Shown here piece by piece: positions 44,652 to 54,707 of a stretch of 64,000 nt of DNA (position 1 is its first letter; each line of letters opens with the position of its first letter). A program made the position numbers and the translations under genes. The DNA is taken from contig CP102404.1 in NCBI GenBank assembly GCA_024628785.1, positions 930,001-994,000 of the forward strand. The letters run 5' to 3'. Source of the DNA: Fusobacteria bacterium ZRK30. Lineage in GTDB: Bacteria; Fusobacteriota; Fusobacteriia; Fusobacteriales; Fusobacteriaceae. The notes under the pieces are model-generated. The model made no database searches and was not told the origin of the DNA. It saw nothing but the letters and a program-made list of their open reading frames with translations.

Positions 44652-44780
44652 ACTTATATATCCCCATAATATGGTTGGGAGTTTCTAGGGTTTACCGCAA
44701 ATTAACCACTATAAGTGAATTTATGCCGCTATCGTCCAAGGCTTGTTTTTCACTTACTTAAAACATGTCTTGTTTTTTTA
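44652..44780 (+). ncRNA. purine-riboswitch-like aptamer and terminator upstream of glnN
   Basis: P1 is ACTTATA (44652-44658) with TATAAGT (44710-44716). Inside are the family's invariant blocks in order: ATATGG, GAGTTTCTA, CCGCAAAT (consensus CCGTAAAT) and ACTAT just before P1 closes. The GG of the first loop and CC of the second can form the loop-loop contact. The ACTAT joining segment has C at the specificity position, as in guanine types. Just downstream AAGTGAA (44713-44719) can pair with TTCACTT (44749-44755) in competition with P1. AAAACA-TGTC-TTGTTTT plus T's (44760-44779) could terminate. Confidence 0.65.
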
Positions 44781-44823
44781 TAAATTAATCACAACGAACA
44801 TTCAAACAACTTAGGAGGTCAAA

Positions 44824-46935
44824 ATGGAAAAAATTATTAATGAAACTAAAAGTGTACCTGAAATTTATGGAGATTATTGCTTCGACAAAACTACTTTGAG
44901 ACAGCGTGTCCCAAAGAGTGTATTCAAAGAATTTTTAGAGGTACAAAATGGTAGAAAGGAATTGACTCTTTCCATTGCTGAGGTAATAGCCAATGCTATG
45001 AAAGACTGGGCTATAGAAAAAGGAGCTACTCATTTTACCCACTGGTTCCAACCCCTTAATGGACTTACTGCAGAAAAACATGATTCTTTCATCTCTCCTA
45101 TCGGAGATGGACAAATCATAATGGAATTCTCTGGTAAAGAGTTAATTAAAGGAGAATCAGATGCATCTTCATTTCCAAATGGCGGACTAAGATCTACCTT
45201 TGAAGCCCGTGGATATACTGCCTGGGACACTACCTCACCTGCTTTTTTAAAAGATGATAATACAGGGATCACACTATATATCCCTACTGCTTTTGTTGCT
45301 TATACAGGAGAGGCTTTGGATAAAAAAGTACCTCTGCTCAGATCAATGAATGCCGTTGAAAAACAAGCTCTTAGAATCTTAAAGATCTTAGGAAACAACA
45401 CTTCTCAACATATTACTACATGTTTAGGAGCAGAGCAGGAATACTTCTTAGTTGAAAAAAACCTATTCAATAAGAGATTGGACCTGGCTCATACAGGTAG
45501 AACATTATTTGGTGCAAAACCTGCTAAATCACAGGAACTTAGAAGTCACTATTATGGAACTATAGAAGAGAGAGTGGCTGCCTATATGAGAGAGCTGGAC
45601 TTTGAACTATGGAGATTAGGAATCCCTTCAAAGACTAAACATAACGAAGTAGCTCCTAACCAATTTGAGCTTGCACCTGTATACAGTACTTCAAATGTAG
45701 CTACCGACCAAAATCAACTTGTGATGGATACTATAAACAAAGTGGCTATCAGACATGATTTAGTGGCATTATTACACGAAAAACCATTTGCAGATGTTAA
45801 TGGTTCAGGTAAGCATAATAACTGGTCTCTAGCTACTGATGATGGTATAAACTTATTTGATCCAGGGAAAAATCCTAAAGAGAATGCACAATTTTTAATC
45901 TTTGTAGCTGCTGTTATAAAGGCTGTAGATAAGTATGCACCACTTCTTAGACTATCTACTGCAAGTGCATCTAATGACAACAGATTAGGAGGACATGAAG
46001 CTCCACCAGCTATAATCTCTATCTTCTTAGGAGATGAGTTAGAGACTATCTTCAAAAAGACCGATGAAAAATTAGAAACTAGAAGTAAAATGGAAATTGG
46101 GGTAGATTCTTTACCTAAGTTATCTATGGATATCACCGATAGAAACAGAACTTCTCCATTTGCATTTACAGGAAATAAATTTGAATTTAGAATGCCTGGT
46201 TCCAGCCAAAGTACTTCTACACCTAATATCATGATAAATACTATTATGGCAGATGTATTAAAAGAGTTTGCTGATGAATTAGAAGGGGTAGAAGATAAGA
46301 CTAAGGGAATTCAAAAATTAATATCTAAAACATACAAAGAACATAAAAGAATCATCTTCTCTGGAAATGGTTATGGTGAAGAATGGGTAAAAGAAGCTAA
46401 GGAAAGAGGATTGCCTAATTTAAAATCTACTACAGATGTAATAGGAACTTATATTACTTCTGATACAATTGAATTATTTGGAAGACACGGAGTATTGTCT
46501 GAGGGAGAATTAATCTCTAGATACAATATCTATGCTGAAAATTATTACAACCAAATAGTAACAGAATCAGCTGTAATGATTAAGATGGCTGTTCAAGATA
46601 TCTATCCGGCATCAAATAGATACGCTTTAGAGCTGGCTGAAATAATTAAAAAATCTTCTAAAATATTAGGAGAAGGGTTCGCAGTAACTCAAAAAGAACT
46701 TCTGGCTTCTATCTTAAAAAATAATGCTGGTTTATATAATGCAGCTAAAAAACTAGAAGAAAAATTAGATGAGTTAAACAATTTAGAAGATATTACACTA
46801 AGTGTTAACTTCACTAAAGATGAACTATTGCCTCTTATGAAAGAATTAAGAGTTCATGGAGATAACTTAGAAGGAATAGTGGAACACAAGATGTGGCCAT
46901 TCCCGACTTACGAAGAATTATTATTTAAATTATAA
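44824..46935 (+). CDS. glnN: glutamine synthetase type III (GlnN)
   Basis: 703 residues, matching GSIII (about 700) rather than GSI. Assimilates ammonia into glutamine. Typical GSIII stretches are THWFQPLNGLTAEKHDSF, FPNGGLRSTFEARGYTAWD, LGAEQEYFLV, KHNEVAPNQFELAPVY, GSGKHNNWSL and NKFEFRMPGSSQS. AGGAGG site five bases before ATG. Its leader carries a purine-riboswitch-like element. Confidence 0.94.
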   Translation: MEKIINETKSVPEIYGDYCFDKTTLRQRVPKSVFKEFLEVQNGRKELTLSIAEVIANAMKDWAIEKGATHFTHWFQPLNGLTAEKHDSFISPIGDGQIIMEFSGKELIKGESDASSFPNGGLRSTFEARGYTAWDTTSPAFLKDDNTGITLYIPTAFVAYTGEALDKKVPLLRSMNAVEKQALRILKILGNNTSQHITTCLGAEQEYFLVEKNLFNKRLDLAHTGRTLFGAKPAKSQELRSHYYGTIEERVAAYMRELDFELWRLGIPSKTKHNEVAPNQFELAPVYSTSNVATDQNQLVMDTINKVAIRHDLVALLHEKPFADVNGSGKHNNWSLATDDGINLFDPGKNPKENAQFLIFVAAVIKAVDKYAPLLRLSTASASNDNRLGGHEAPPAIISIFLGDELETIFKKTDEKLETRSKMEIGVDSLPKLSMDITDRNRTSPFAFTGNKFEFRMPGSSQSTSTPNIMINTIMADVLKEFADELEGVEDKTKGIQKLISKTYKEHKRIIFSGNGYGEEWVKEAKERGLPNLKSTTDVIGTYITSDTIELFGRHGVLSEGELISRYNIYAENYYNQIVTESAVMIKMAVQDIYPASNRYALELAEIIKKSSKILGEGFAVTQKELLASILKNNAGLYNAAKKLEEKLDELNNLEDITLSVNFTKDELLPLMKELRVHGDNLEGIVEHKMWPFPTYEELLFKL

Positions 46936-46937
46936 AT

Positions 46938-46967
46938 AAAAAAGAGCGGATTTTTCCGCTCTTTTTT
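46938..46967. terminator. bidirectional terminator after glnN
   Basis: AAAAAAGAGCGGA-TTTT-TCCGCTCTTTTTT; shared with the convergent permease gene. Confidence 0.9.
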
Positions 46968-47735
46968 CTATACTAAACTGCTTATCACATTATAAATATT
47001 TAAAATCACCAAAGCTATTATAGAAATATTGAATATTCTATGGATCGTTTCATGGGTTAATTTATGATTGAAGTGAGCACCTATAAACCCTCCTAATATC
47101 CCACCAGGAATCATTACATAGAGCATGGATAGATCGAGTCCTATAAATCCGGTTTCTATAAATATCAAAGTTAATTTTGTAAACTGAGATAATAAAATTA
47201 TCAATATTGAAGTTATTGCTGCTTTTTTTATATCCATATTCATGAGTAAAACCAGCACCATCACATTTATAGGACCTCCTCCTATCCCTAAAAAAGATGC
47301 AATAGTTCCAAGAATCATACCTACCAAGAATAACCACAAGTAATTTTTTACATGATATTTTGAGAAATTTTCTTTAAATAAAACCAATATCAAAAGAAAT
47401 GCCAATATAAATCCTTGAATCGCAGTAGCAAAACCTTCATTATTTAAAGTTTTTAAAAAAATACCAAATAATAAATTACCAATTCCCCCTCCTAATATTG
47501 ATCCTGCTGCAATTACCAGCATATTCTTTTCAATTTTAAATCCCTTCTTTATTTGTTTCCCTGTAGATACAACAGCCATTGAAAAAACCGTAAAGGAAGA
47601 GAGTATCCCAATAGTAGTCAGATCATAAGTTCCTATAGCGTCTAAAACCGGCTTTATAACCACTCCTCCGCCTAATCCAACCAGTGATCCAAAAATTGTT
47701 GCCAGTAGTCCAATACCAAAGTATAATATCATCAT
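46968..47735 (-). CDS. TauE/SafE family permease
   Basis: 255 residues, about eight membrane helices in two related halves. Each half has a glycine-rich loop: FGSLVGLGGGVVIKPVL in the first and IASFLGIGGGPINVMVLVLL in the second, diagnostic of COG0730. Members export sulfite, sulfoacetate or similar anions; the substrate is unknown. Single gene. Confidence 0.85.
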   Translation of the reverse strand: MMILYFGIGLLATIFGSLVGLGGGVVIKPVLDAIGTYDLTTIGILSSFTVFSMAVVSTGKQIKKGFKIEKNMLVIAAGSILGGGIGNLLFGIFLKTLNNEGFATAIQGFILAFLLILVLFKENFSKYHVKNYLWLFLVGMILGTIASFLGIGGGPINVMVLVLLMNMDIKKAAITSILIILLSQFTKLTLIFIETGFIGLDLSMLYVMIPGGILGGFIGAHFNHKLTHETIHRIFNISIIALVILNIYNVISSLV

Positions 47736-47907
47736 TTTTTTCCACCTTTATAAAATTAATATGTATATCTATGATAGGCTAATCTCTTATTTATGTCAAC
47801 CTGTATCCCTTCAAGTCTTCCTTTTGTCACTCTTATTAAAGCCGTTAAAAAGGATTTTTTTATTTAACTTTGTAAAAAGTAATATAGAGAACCATGGGGT
47901 GGTTAAA

Positions 47908-48501
47908 ATGATTTTTAACAATTTGAAAAATGAGATAAAATTAGATGAACTTTTTAGATTTGATAAGAAAACCAATTCTTATATAATAGATATTTTTGTA
48001 GATCACTATGAAGCTCTTTACAGTACTCTGGATTTTTCCCCCTTTAAAAATAAGGATTTAGATGATGATTTAATTGCCTATCTAGAAGAGTCCATAGAAG
48101 ACATTCCCTTTCGATACAATCTTTTAGTTAATATAAATATGCCTCAAAATATCTATGATAAAGTTAAGGAGAACAGAGGGATAAAGGAAATAAAACACTA
48201 TTTTTTATATCTGCACAAGAAGAAAAAAAAGGAGATCTATGAAATTTACAGGTCAGCTATGGGAAATTTTATTACTGGTGTCTTATTTATTTTTGCAATT
48301 TCCATTATCAAAAAAAATCTTCCCCTTACACACCTGGTATGGGAGATAGTCATAGAGGGGTTTTATGTAGGAGGATGGGTTTTCCTTTGGGAGTTTTTTT
48401 CATTGCTTTTTTTAGATCCCAGCAAGGAAAAAAGAAAATTAAAACAGTATCAGAGAGTTTTGGATTCTAAAATCAGCTATACCTATCACAAGAGATCATA
48501 A
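47908..48501 (+). CDS. hypothetical membrane protein (197 aa)
   Basis: Start set at ATG 47908, which has GGGGTGG upstream; the frame extends 49 codons further but overlaps the neighbouring promoter region and has no ribosome site. A cytoplasmic acidic N-terminal domain (LDDDLIAYLEESIEDIPF) is followed by two membrane helices (GNFITGVLFIFAISII; GFYVGGWVFLWEFFSLLFL) and a basic tail. No family recognised. Confidence 0.6.
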   Translation: MIFNNLKNEIKLDELFRFDKKTNSYIIDIFVDHYEALYSTLDFSPFKNKDLDDDLIAYLEESIEDIPFRYNLLVNINMPQNIYDKVKENRGIKEIKHYFLYLHKKKKKEIYEIYRSAMGNFITGVLFIFAISIIKKNLPLTHLVWEIVIEGFYVGGWVFLWEFFSLLFLDPSKEKRKLKQYQRVLDSKISYTYHKRS

Positions 48502-48515
48502 TTAAAATCTAAATA

Positions 48516-48547
48516 AAAAAAGGAGATAGTCAGACTATCTCCTTTTA
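48516..48547. terminator. bidirectional terminator between 197-aa gene and fba
   Basis: AAAAGGAGATAGT and its inverse ACTATCTCCTTTT around a 3-base loop. Confidence 0.85.
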
Positions 48548-48553
48548 AATTTA

Positions 48554-49534
48554 TTACTTATTTCCTTTTTTGTAAGCACCTTCAGAACCGAATACATCAG
48601 TTATTTTAGACATATAGAATTCCTTCATATAGTTCTTTGCTGGTGTTAAATATTTTCTAGGATCAAATTCTCCTGGTTTAGTAGCTAATACTTCTCTGAT
48701 ACCAGCAGTAAATGCTAATCTACCATCTGTATCAACATTGATCTTAGCAACTGCTGATTTTGCAGCTCCTCTTAATTGCTCATTAGGGATACCAATCGCA
48801 TCTTTGATCTCTCCACCAAACTCTTTTATCATTGAGATAAATTTAGCTGGTACTGATGATGAACCATGTAATACGATAGGGAATCCAGGTATCTTAGTTT
48901 CAATTTCAGCTAAGATATCTAGCTTTAACTTAGGATCATCTCCTGGTTTAAATTTATGTGCTCCATGTGAAGTTCCGATTGAGATAGCTAAAGAATCTAC
49001 TCCAGCTTTTGCTACAAACTCTTCTACTTCATGTGGTTGTGTGAAAATATGTTCTTCATTAGATACTTCATCTTCGATTCCAGCTAAAACACCTAATTCA
49101 GCCTCAACAGTTACACCATTTGCATGTGCGTATTCTGCAACTTTTTTAGATTCAGCAATATTTTCTTCAAATGAATGATGAGATGCGTCTATCATTACTG
49201 ATGAGAATCCCCATTCGATACAATCTTTAGCCTGCTCAAAAGATGACCCGTGATCTAAGTGTAAAGCGATAGGGATATCTGATCCCATTTCTCTTGCAAC
49301 GTCAACAGCTGCTTTAGCTAACATAGCTACTACTGGTTTACCCATATAGTTTCTAGCTCCATTTGAACATTGTAATATAACTGGTGACCCCATCTCAGCA
49401 CATGCTTCAACGATTGCTAACATTTGCTCCATGTTGTTGAAGTTAAATGCAGGTACTGCATATCCTTCTTTATTTGCTTTAGCAAACATCTCTTTAGTGT
49501 TCACTAATCCTAAATCTTTGTAATTATATCTCAT
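48554..49534 (-). CDS. fba: fructose-bisphosphate aldolase, class II
   Basis: 326 residues. Zn-binding and catalytic stretches: IALHLDHGSSFEQA, SVMIDASHHSFEENI, VEAELGVLAGIEDE, SIGTSHGAHKF and VLHGSSSVP. It splits fructose-1,6-bisphosphate in glycolysis. Last gene of a leftward cluster with serS. Confidence 0.95.
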   Translation of the reverse strand: MRYNYKDLGLVNTKEMFAKANKEGYAVPAFNFNNMEQMLAIVEACAEMGSPVILQCSNGARNYMGKPVVAMLAKAAVDVAREMGSDIPIALHLDHGSSFEQAKDCIEWGFSSVMIDASHHSFEENIAESKKVAEYAHANGVTVEAELGVLAGIEDEVSNEEHIFTQPHEVEEFVAKAGVDSLAISIGTSHGAHKFKPGDDPKLKLDILAEIETKIPGFPIVLHGSSSVPAKFISMIKEFGGEIKDAIGIPNEQLRGAAKSAVAKINVDTDGRLAFTAGIREVLATKPGEFDPRKYLTPAKNYMKEFYMSKITDVFGSEGAYKKGNK

Positions 49535-49615
49535 AATTACCTCCTCTATTGTATTTGAGTTTTTCTACTCTTTAATAATACCAAATTTAATACATAAAAG
49601 CAATCTTTTGAAAGA

Positions 49616-50089
49616 TTATATTTTACCCTCTATTTGCTTTAAAATATGCCTAAAAAACGCCTTGAATTTCATTCTCTTCTTAAATAGAACAAAAACCTCT
49701 GGAACTAATTCTATAATCGTATCTATTAATTCGTTATATCTCTGTAGTTTTCCAGTAAAAATGTTTTGTGCATTTATTAGCCACGAAATAAGTAGTATAT
49801 CAAAAATCCTCAAAAAATTAATTCCAACCTGGGTAACTCCCCTCCAGGTGATATAAAAATTATAAAATTTAAAAATAACCTCACCATCCTGGATCATCAA
49901 CAATTGAAATAATATTGTAGTGAAATAAAGAAGAAAAACATATTTCATCTTCTTTATAGAATTTTTTAAATTTTTGTTAAATAGCAGGTTTGAAAAAATC
50001 ATCAAACCTGCTACTATTATTAATATATATATATTAGATGTAAGGATTGTAATTAGGAGTATAAAGAATATACTACTTTTTAACAACAT
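49616..50089 (-). CDS. small integral membrane protein, possibly EcfT/CbiQ-like
   Basis: 157 residues with four or five hydrophobic segments and a basic C-terminus ([20 protein letters not shown]). The stretch [20 protein letters not shown] resembles the coupling region of ECF-transporter T components, but the protein is shorter than usual and lacks clear Ala-Arg-Gly motifs. Overlaps the end of serS by 17 bases, so it is cotranscribed and probably coupled. Function unproven. Confidence 0.45.
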   Translation of the reverse strand: MLLKSSIFFILLITILTSNIYILIIVAGLMIFSNLLFNKNLKNSIKKMKYVFLLYFTTILFQLLMIQDGEVIFKFYNFYITWRGVTQVGINFLRIFDILLISWLINAQNIFTGKLQRYNELIDTIIELVPEVFVLFKKRMKFKAFFRHILKQIEGKI

Positions 50090-51344
50090 CTAATCCGCCC
50101 ATATATGGCTTAAGAGCTTCTGGAATTAAGAAACTTCCATCTGCTTGCTGATAATTTTCCATAATAGCCAGTAAAGTTCTTCCTACTGCTAATCCAGATC
50201 CATTCAATGTATGAACAAATTCACTCTTTCCGCCTTGAGCCGGCTTGAATCTAAGTCCCATTCTTCTAGCTTGGAAATTTCCACAGTTAGAACAAGATGA
50301 GATCTCTCTATATGTATCTTCAGATGGTAACCATACCTCTAAATCATATGTTTTAGTTGCTGAGAATCCGATATCTCCTGTACAAAGTTGAACTACTCTA
50401 TATGGTAATCCTAATTTTTGTAATACAGTTTCTGCATTTACTACCATTTTTTCTAATTCTTCATTTGAGTTATTAGGGTGAGCTAATTTTACCATCTCAA
50501 CTTTATTAAATTGATGTTGTCTGATTAATCCTCTGATATCTCTACCATATGATCCTGCTTCCCTTCTAAAACATGGTGAAAATGCAGTATAATATTTAGG
50601 TAGATCTGCTTCTGCTAAAGTTTCTCCTCTGTGGATATTTGTTAAAGTTATCTCTGAAGTTGAGATTAGGTACATATCATCTTCAGTTTTATACATGTCG
50701 TCACCAAATTTTGGCAATTGACCAGTCCCTTCACATATTTCAGGTTTTACTAAAACCGGTGTAAGGTGCTCTGTATATCCATGCTCTGTAGTATGTAGAT
50801 CTAACATGAAGTTTATTAGTGCTCTTTCTAATCTAGCTCCTGCTCCTCTATATAGAGTGAATCTAGATCCTCCTAATTTTACTCCTCTTTCGAAATCTAA
50901 TATATCTAAGTCTTCTCCTAATTCCCAATGAGGTTTAACATCGAAATCAAACTTTGAAGGCTCTCCCCAAGTTCTAACTAAGATATTATCAGTATCGTCA
51001 TTTCCAACTGGTGTAGACTCATGATATACATTTGGAATAGTCATTTGGAAATATTTGATCTCCCCTTCGATTACAGATAATTTCTTATCTATTGCTTTGA
51101 TACTAGAACTTACAGATCCCATCTCTTCAATAATATGAGATGCGTCTTCTCCAGCTCTCTTTAACTTTCCTACCTCTTGTGAAGCGTTATTTCTTTTAAA
51201 CTTTAAAGTTTCTACCTCTGATAATAACTCTCTTCTTTCCTCATCTAACTGCTCAAATCTATCTAAATCTATCTTGGCATTTCTATTTTCTAAAATTCCT
51301 TTTAAAAATTCAATGTTATTTCTGATATACTTTAAATCTAACAT
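50073..51344 (-). CDS. serS: seryl-tRNA synthetase
   Basis: 423 residues. An N-terminal coiled-coil arm ([19 protein letters not shown]) is followed by the class II core: motif 2 [20 protein letters not shown] and motif 3 [19 protein letters not shown]. Charges tRNA-Ser and tRNA-Sec. Confidence 0.96.
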   Translation of the reverse strand: MLDLKYIRNNIEFLKGILENRNAKIDLDRFEQLDEERRELLSEVETLKFKRNNASQEVGKLKRAGEDASHIIEEMGSVSSSIKAIDKKLSVIEGEIKYFQMTIPNVYHESTPVGNDDTDNILVRTWGEPSKFDFDVKPHWELGEDLDILDFERGVKLGGSRFTLYRGAGARLERALINFMLDLHTTEHGYTEHLTPVLVKPEICEGTGQLPKFGDDMYKTEDDMYLISTSEITLTNIHRGETLAEADLPKYYTAFSPCFRREAGSYGRDIRGLIRQHQFNKVEMVKLAHPNNSNEELEKMVVNAETVLQKLGLPYRVVQLCTGDIGFSATKTYDLEVWLPSEDTYREISSCSNCGNFQARRMGLRFKPAQGGKSEFVHTLNGSGLAVGRTLLAIMENYQQADGSFLIPEALKPYMGGLDVVKK

Positions 51345-51378
51345 GCTTACCCCTCCATATTTTATTTTATATTTTATT

Positions 51379-51972
51379 TTAATTACTTTTTTTATATCCC
51401 ATTCTTGTAACTTTCAGACCTTTAGTATCTATCTCAGCCAATGTAAATAAACCTTTGGGAGAAATATTATATAACTCTAAAAAGATCTTATTGGCAATCC
51501 TTTTAAAATCTGCTATTTTTTCTTTTAAGTTTCTTTCTTGGGTTTTTCCTCTTTTTTCCCTTATTTCTATGATTTCATCACTGTTTAATAGATTTTCTAA
51601 AGCATCTATATCCGCTGTACATCCCTCTACCTCATAGATCAAAATATCAAAATCATTGGCTATCCCCGATTTCTTTGGGACATCGTAGATCTTATGAAAT
51701 TTAAACCCTTCAGGTGAGTTGGAATTTAGAAGTTCTACCATCTCCTCATTGGACAGTTCGGAGATTATCTCAGCATCCATTAATTCATTGTATGCTTCAT
51801 CTCCTAATGACACAGGATTTCCAAAGGACAATTTTGGTCTTGGGTGAAACCCTTCTGAATGTTTTATAGTTATACCAGTTTTCTTAAAGAGTCTCTCTAA
51901 AAATCTTATAGTATCTAAATGAGAGATGTATTTCATATCTCCGATTCTATCAAAGACTATTCTTTTCTTCAT
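51379..51972 (-). CDS. DUF2344 protein (radical-SAM-linked, TIGR03936 type)
   Basis: 197 residues from ATG at 51972, with GAGGAG six bases upstream; the frame is open 15 codons further. Starts [20 protein letters not shown] and has [17 protein letters not shown], both typical of DUF2344. Such proteins are often fused to or next to a B12-binding radical SAM protein, which is absent here. Upstream of serS with a 34-base gap, so likely first in this operon. Confidence 0.8.
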   Translation of the reverse strand: MKKRIVFDRIGDMKYISHLDTIRFLERLFKKTGITIKHSEGFHPRPKLSFGNPVSLGDEAYNELMDAEIISELSNEEMVELLNSNSPEGFKFHKIYDVPKKSGIANDFDILIYEVEGCTADIDALENLLNSDEIIEIREKRGKTQERNLKEKIADFKRIANKIFLELYNISPKGLFTLAEIDTKGLKVTRMGYKKSN

Positions 51973-52177
51973 GTTCATCTCCTCTTTATCGCTTATTATA
52001 TCTGACAATTCTAACATAAACCATTAAAAAATTCAATCAAAAGAAATACAGAACCACTTATACAGGTGTTATTTTTATAACCTCTGATATTTATTATTAT
52101 TATTTAAAATTAAAATGACCATATCAAAATTAATTTTACCTCACTTAATTTAGATATTAAAACAGTCCAAAAAATTT

Positions 52178-52218
52178 AAAGTCCATCGAAAAAACTATCT
52201 GTCTTTTCAATGGACTTA
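52178..52218. terminator. terminator-like hairpin
   Basis: AAAGTCCATCGAAAA faces TTTTCAATGGACTT. It ends the leftward permease operon. The stretch 51973-52298 otherwise contains only AT-rich sequence and the presumed promoter of the serS cluster. Confidence 0.6.
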
Positions 52219-52298
52219 ATTTATCTCTATAAAGGTTTTAAATATAATACCTTTGTAGAAAATTTTAACCTAGCCTACATCTATCAAGGAATATTTAA

Positions 52299-53183
52299 TT
52301 AAACATTAACAGGTTCTTGATTTTCAGGTGAAAAAGAATCTTTTAATAAATTAACCGAAGTATAAAGGATAACTCCCATAATAACCCAAGTTAAAATATT
52401 TATAGGTAGTGATTTAACTAGATAAGCTGCCACAACAACTCCAACCGACCCAAATATTGTACTCCATAGAGTAACACTTCTATGATAAGCTCCTTCACGG
52501 ATAAACTTTGCACTTGCTGCCGGCATTAAATATGCACATGATCCCATCATAATAGGGAAAGCAACTAATGGACTTAGTCCAAGGGCATATACCAGTGCCA
52601 TACAAGGGGCATAAAGTCCTATTCCAAGAGTCATAAGCGCTCCTAATATAAAATTCCCTATAATTGCTATAATTAATTTAATACCAGAAAGACCAACTGC
52701 ATCTCCACCAGATGAAAGTATTCCTAATTTACCGGCTAACATTATTATTACCACAACTATTAAAGCTATCCCCATATAAAGTTGAACCTTTTTCTCGTTC
52801 AATTTGGCCACATATCCTGCACCTAAAAGAGCCCCTAAAGTTGCAGCTACAAGCATAGATATCAACGTAACCAGATCCACCTTTACATCTTTGATAAAAA
52901 TAAGAGCTTCAATAACAATAGGAATAGTCATAGCAGTGTTTAAAGTTCCAGGAATAATCCTGTCATTTACCAACTTAAACTGTTTAAATATAGCAGTCAT
53001 AGGTGCAAATCCACCTATTCCAAGGGTGTCGAAAAAACAAATTATAAATCCAATACCACTTAAAGCTACCTTATTTTCCTTTTCTAACTTATTCTTTCTC
53101 TTAACCTCTCTATAATCTTTAAAAAAAACTGCAAGATACCATAATCCCATACAAAATAAAATTCCTAATAACGCTCCAACCAT
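52299..53183 (-). CDS. TauE/SafE family permease
   Basis: 294 residues from ATG at 53183, chosen for the AGGAGG site right upstream; the longer frame lacks one. Eight or nine membrane helices. The first-half loop is FIICFFDTLGIGGFAPMTAI and the second half has ALMTLGIGLYAPCMALVYAL. Differs clearly from the permease at 46968-47735. Anion export is the family role; no partner gene adjoins it. Confidence 0.8.
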   Translation of the reverse strand: MVGALLGILFCMGLWYLAVFFKDYREVKRKNKLEKENKVALSGIGFIICFFDTLGIGGFAPMTAIFKQFKLVNDRIIPGTLNTAMTIPIVIEALIFIKDVKVDLVTLISMLVAATLGALLGAGYVAKLNEKKVQLYMGIALIVVVIIMLAGKLGILSSGGDAVGLSGIKLIIAIIGNFILGALMTLGIGLYAPCMALVYALGLSPLVAFPIMMGSCAYLMPAASAKFIREGAYHRSVTLWSTIFGSVGVVVAAYLVKSLPINILTWVIMGVILYTSVNLLKDSFSPENQEPVNV

Positions 53184-53469
53184 CTTTCCTCCTTCTACAA
53201 AAAACAATACATGTGAAAATAATACCATAGTTTGAAGATTTTTACCAATTTTTTGTTACGGATACAAAACATTAAACCCAATTATGATACATTAAGTTTT
53301 AATTAAAAAAAATATATAATGTTTATTACGACTAATAAAATAATTAAAAAAAACTTAAAAAGATCAAAAATTAAACACTTAAATACGGAAAAAATTGAAA
53401 AATATTGTAAAAATTGTCTATTTTAGTTAAAATATAATGAAAGCTTTTAATTACCTAGGAGGGAATTTA

Positions 53470-54681
53470 ATGAAAATTCTTCATATTATATCTCAGAAAC
53501 CAAGCGATACCGGAAGTGGAATCTATTTAAAAAATCTAATAAAAGAATTTGCCGATTTAAACCACTCTCAATGTTTAGTTTATGGCAGTGAATTTCAAGG
53601 AGAAGTAAAGGATATAGATATTTTTTCCACCTACGAAGTTATTTTTAATACATCCGAACTCCCCTTTCCAATTGTCGGTATGAGTGACATCATGCCCTAT
53701 AAAAGTACCGTGTACAAAGAGATGGATAGTTCCATGATAAACCTTTATGAAGATGCTTTTAAAAAACAAATTTTAAAAGCTGTGAAGGAGTTTAACCCAG
53801 ACTATATCCTCTGCCATCATTTATATTTTTTGACTGCCTTAGTAAGAGAATGGGTCAAAGATATTAAGGTAATTGGATTTTGTCATGGAAGCGACCTCAG
53901 ACAGATGAATACACACAGCTTAAAAAATAGTTTCATCCAGGAAAAAATTAAAAATTTAGATAAAATCATAGCCCTTCACGAAGTTCAAAAAAAAGAAATT
54001 CAAAAGATCTATGATGTAGAGCCCTATAAAGTTACTTCCCTTGGAATAGGGTTTAATAATAAAGTTTTTCATTTGATCGATACAGAAAAAAACAATGAAA
54101 TAATCGATATAATCTTTACCGGTAAGATCTCATATGCAAAGGGGGTTCGGTATCTAATAGAGGCCTTTTCTTCCATTAAAACAGATAAACAAATAAGACT
54201 TAACCTGATTGGTATGGGGCATGGAAAGGAATATGAAGAGATTCTAACCCATAGTAAAAATAGTAAGAATGAGATAAAGTTTTGGGGTATGGTTGAGCAG
54301 ATTAAATTAAAAAAGATCTATAATAAAGGGCACATTTTTATCCTCCCATCCCTATACGAGGGCTTACCCTTAGTTTTAGTAGAAGCTATGGCCTGTGGAC
54401 TGAGAGTCATCTCTTCTGATCTTCCCGGGATAAAGCCCTGGTTTGGAGATGCGATCAATGATTCAAATATGATCACATACATAGATATTCCAGAAAGAGT
54501 CTCCCAGGATCAATTAAAAGAACAAAATGAAGAGATCTATATAAAAAATATAAAGAGTGCTCTTTTAAACTCTTTAGATACTCTCCATCATACGAATCAT
54601 GATATTTCTTTAAATAGATTCACTTGGAAAAATTTAACTTCTCAATTAGAAGATATTTTAAAAGATATTAAAAATCAGTAA
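53470..54681 (+). CDS. glycosyltransferase, GT4 family
   Basis: 403 residues from ATG at 53470 (AGGAGGG upstream). GT-B fold: N-terminal HIISQKPSDTGSGIYLKNLI, later FTGKISYAKGVRYLIEAFSS, then the donor-site motif LPSLYEGLPLVLVEAMACGL with the two catalytic-region Glu residues. Cytosolic or membrane-associated; acceptor unknown. It is followed after 26 bases by a coiled-coil protein gene. Confidence 0.85.
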   Translation: MKILHIISQKPSDTGSGIYLKNLIKEFADLNHSQCLVYGSEFQGEVKDIDIFSTYEVIFNTSELPFPIVGMSDIMPYKSTVYKEMDSSMINLYEDAFKKQILKAVKEFNPDYILCHHLYFLTALVREWVKDIKVIGFCHGSDLRQMNTHSLKNSFIQEKIKNLDKIIALHEVQKKEIQKIYDVEPYKVTSLGIGFNNKVFHLIDTEKNNEIIDIIFTGKISYAKGVRYLIEAFSSIKTDKQIRLNLIGMGHGKEYEEILTHSKNSKNEIKFWGMVEQIKLKKIYNKGHIFILPSLYEGLPLVLVEAMACGLRVISSDLPGIKPWFGDAINDSNMITYIDIPERVSQDQLKEQNEEIYIKNIKSALLNSLDTLHHTNHDISLNRFTWKNLTSQLEDILKDIKNQ

Positions 54682-54707
54682 AAAAATTTTAAAAATGGAG
54701 GAACCAT

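Noticed and set aside
45714-46232. 172-codon minus-strand frame inside glnN
   Set aside because: Antisense shadow of a highly conserved gene with no start signal.
53437-53469. Upstream start for the glycosyltransferase
   Set aside because: The ribosome site AGGAGGG lies between it and ATG 53470, so the later start is right.
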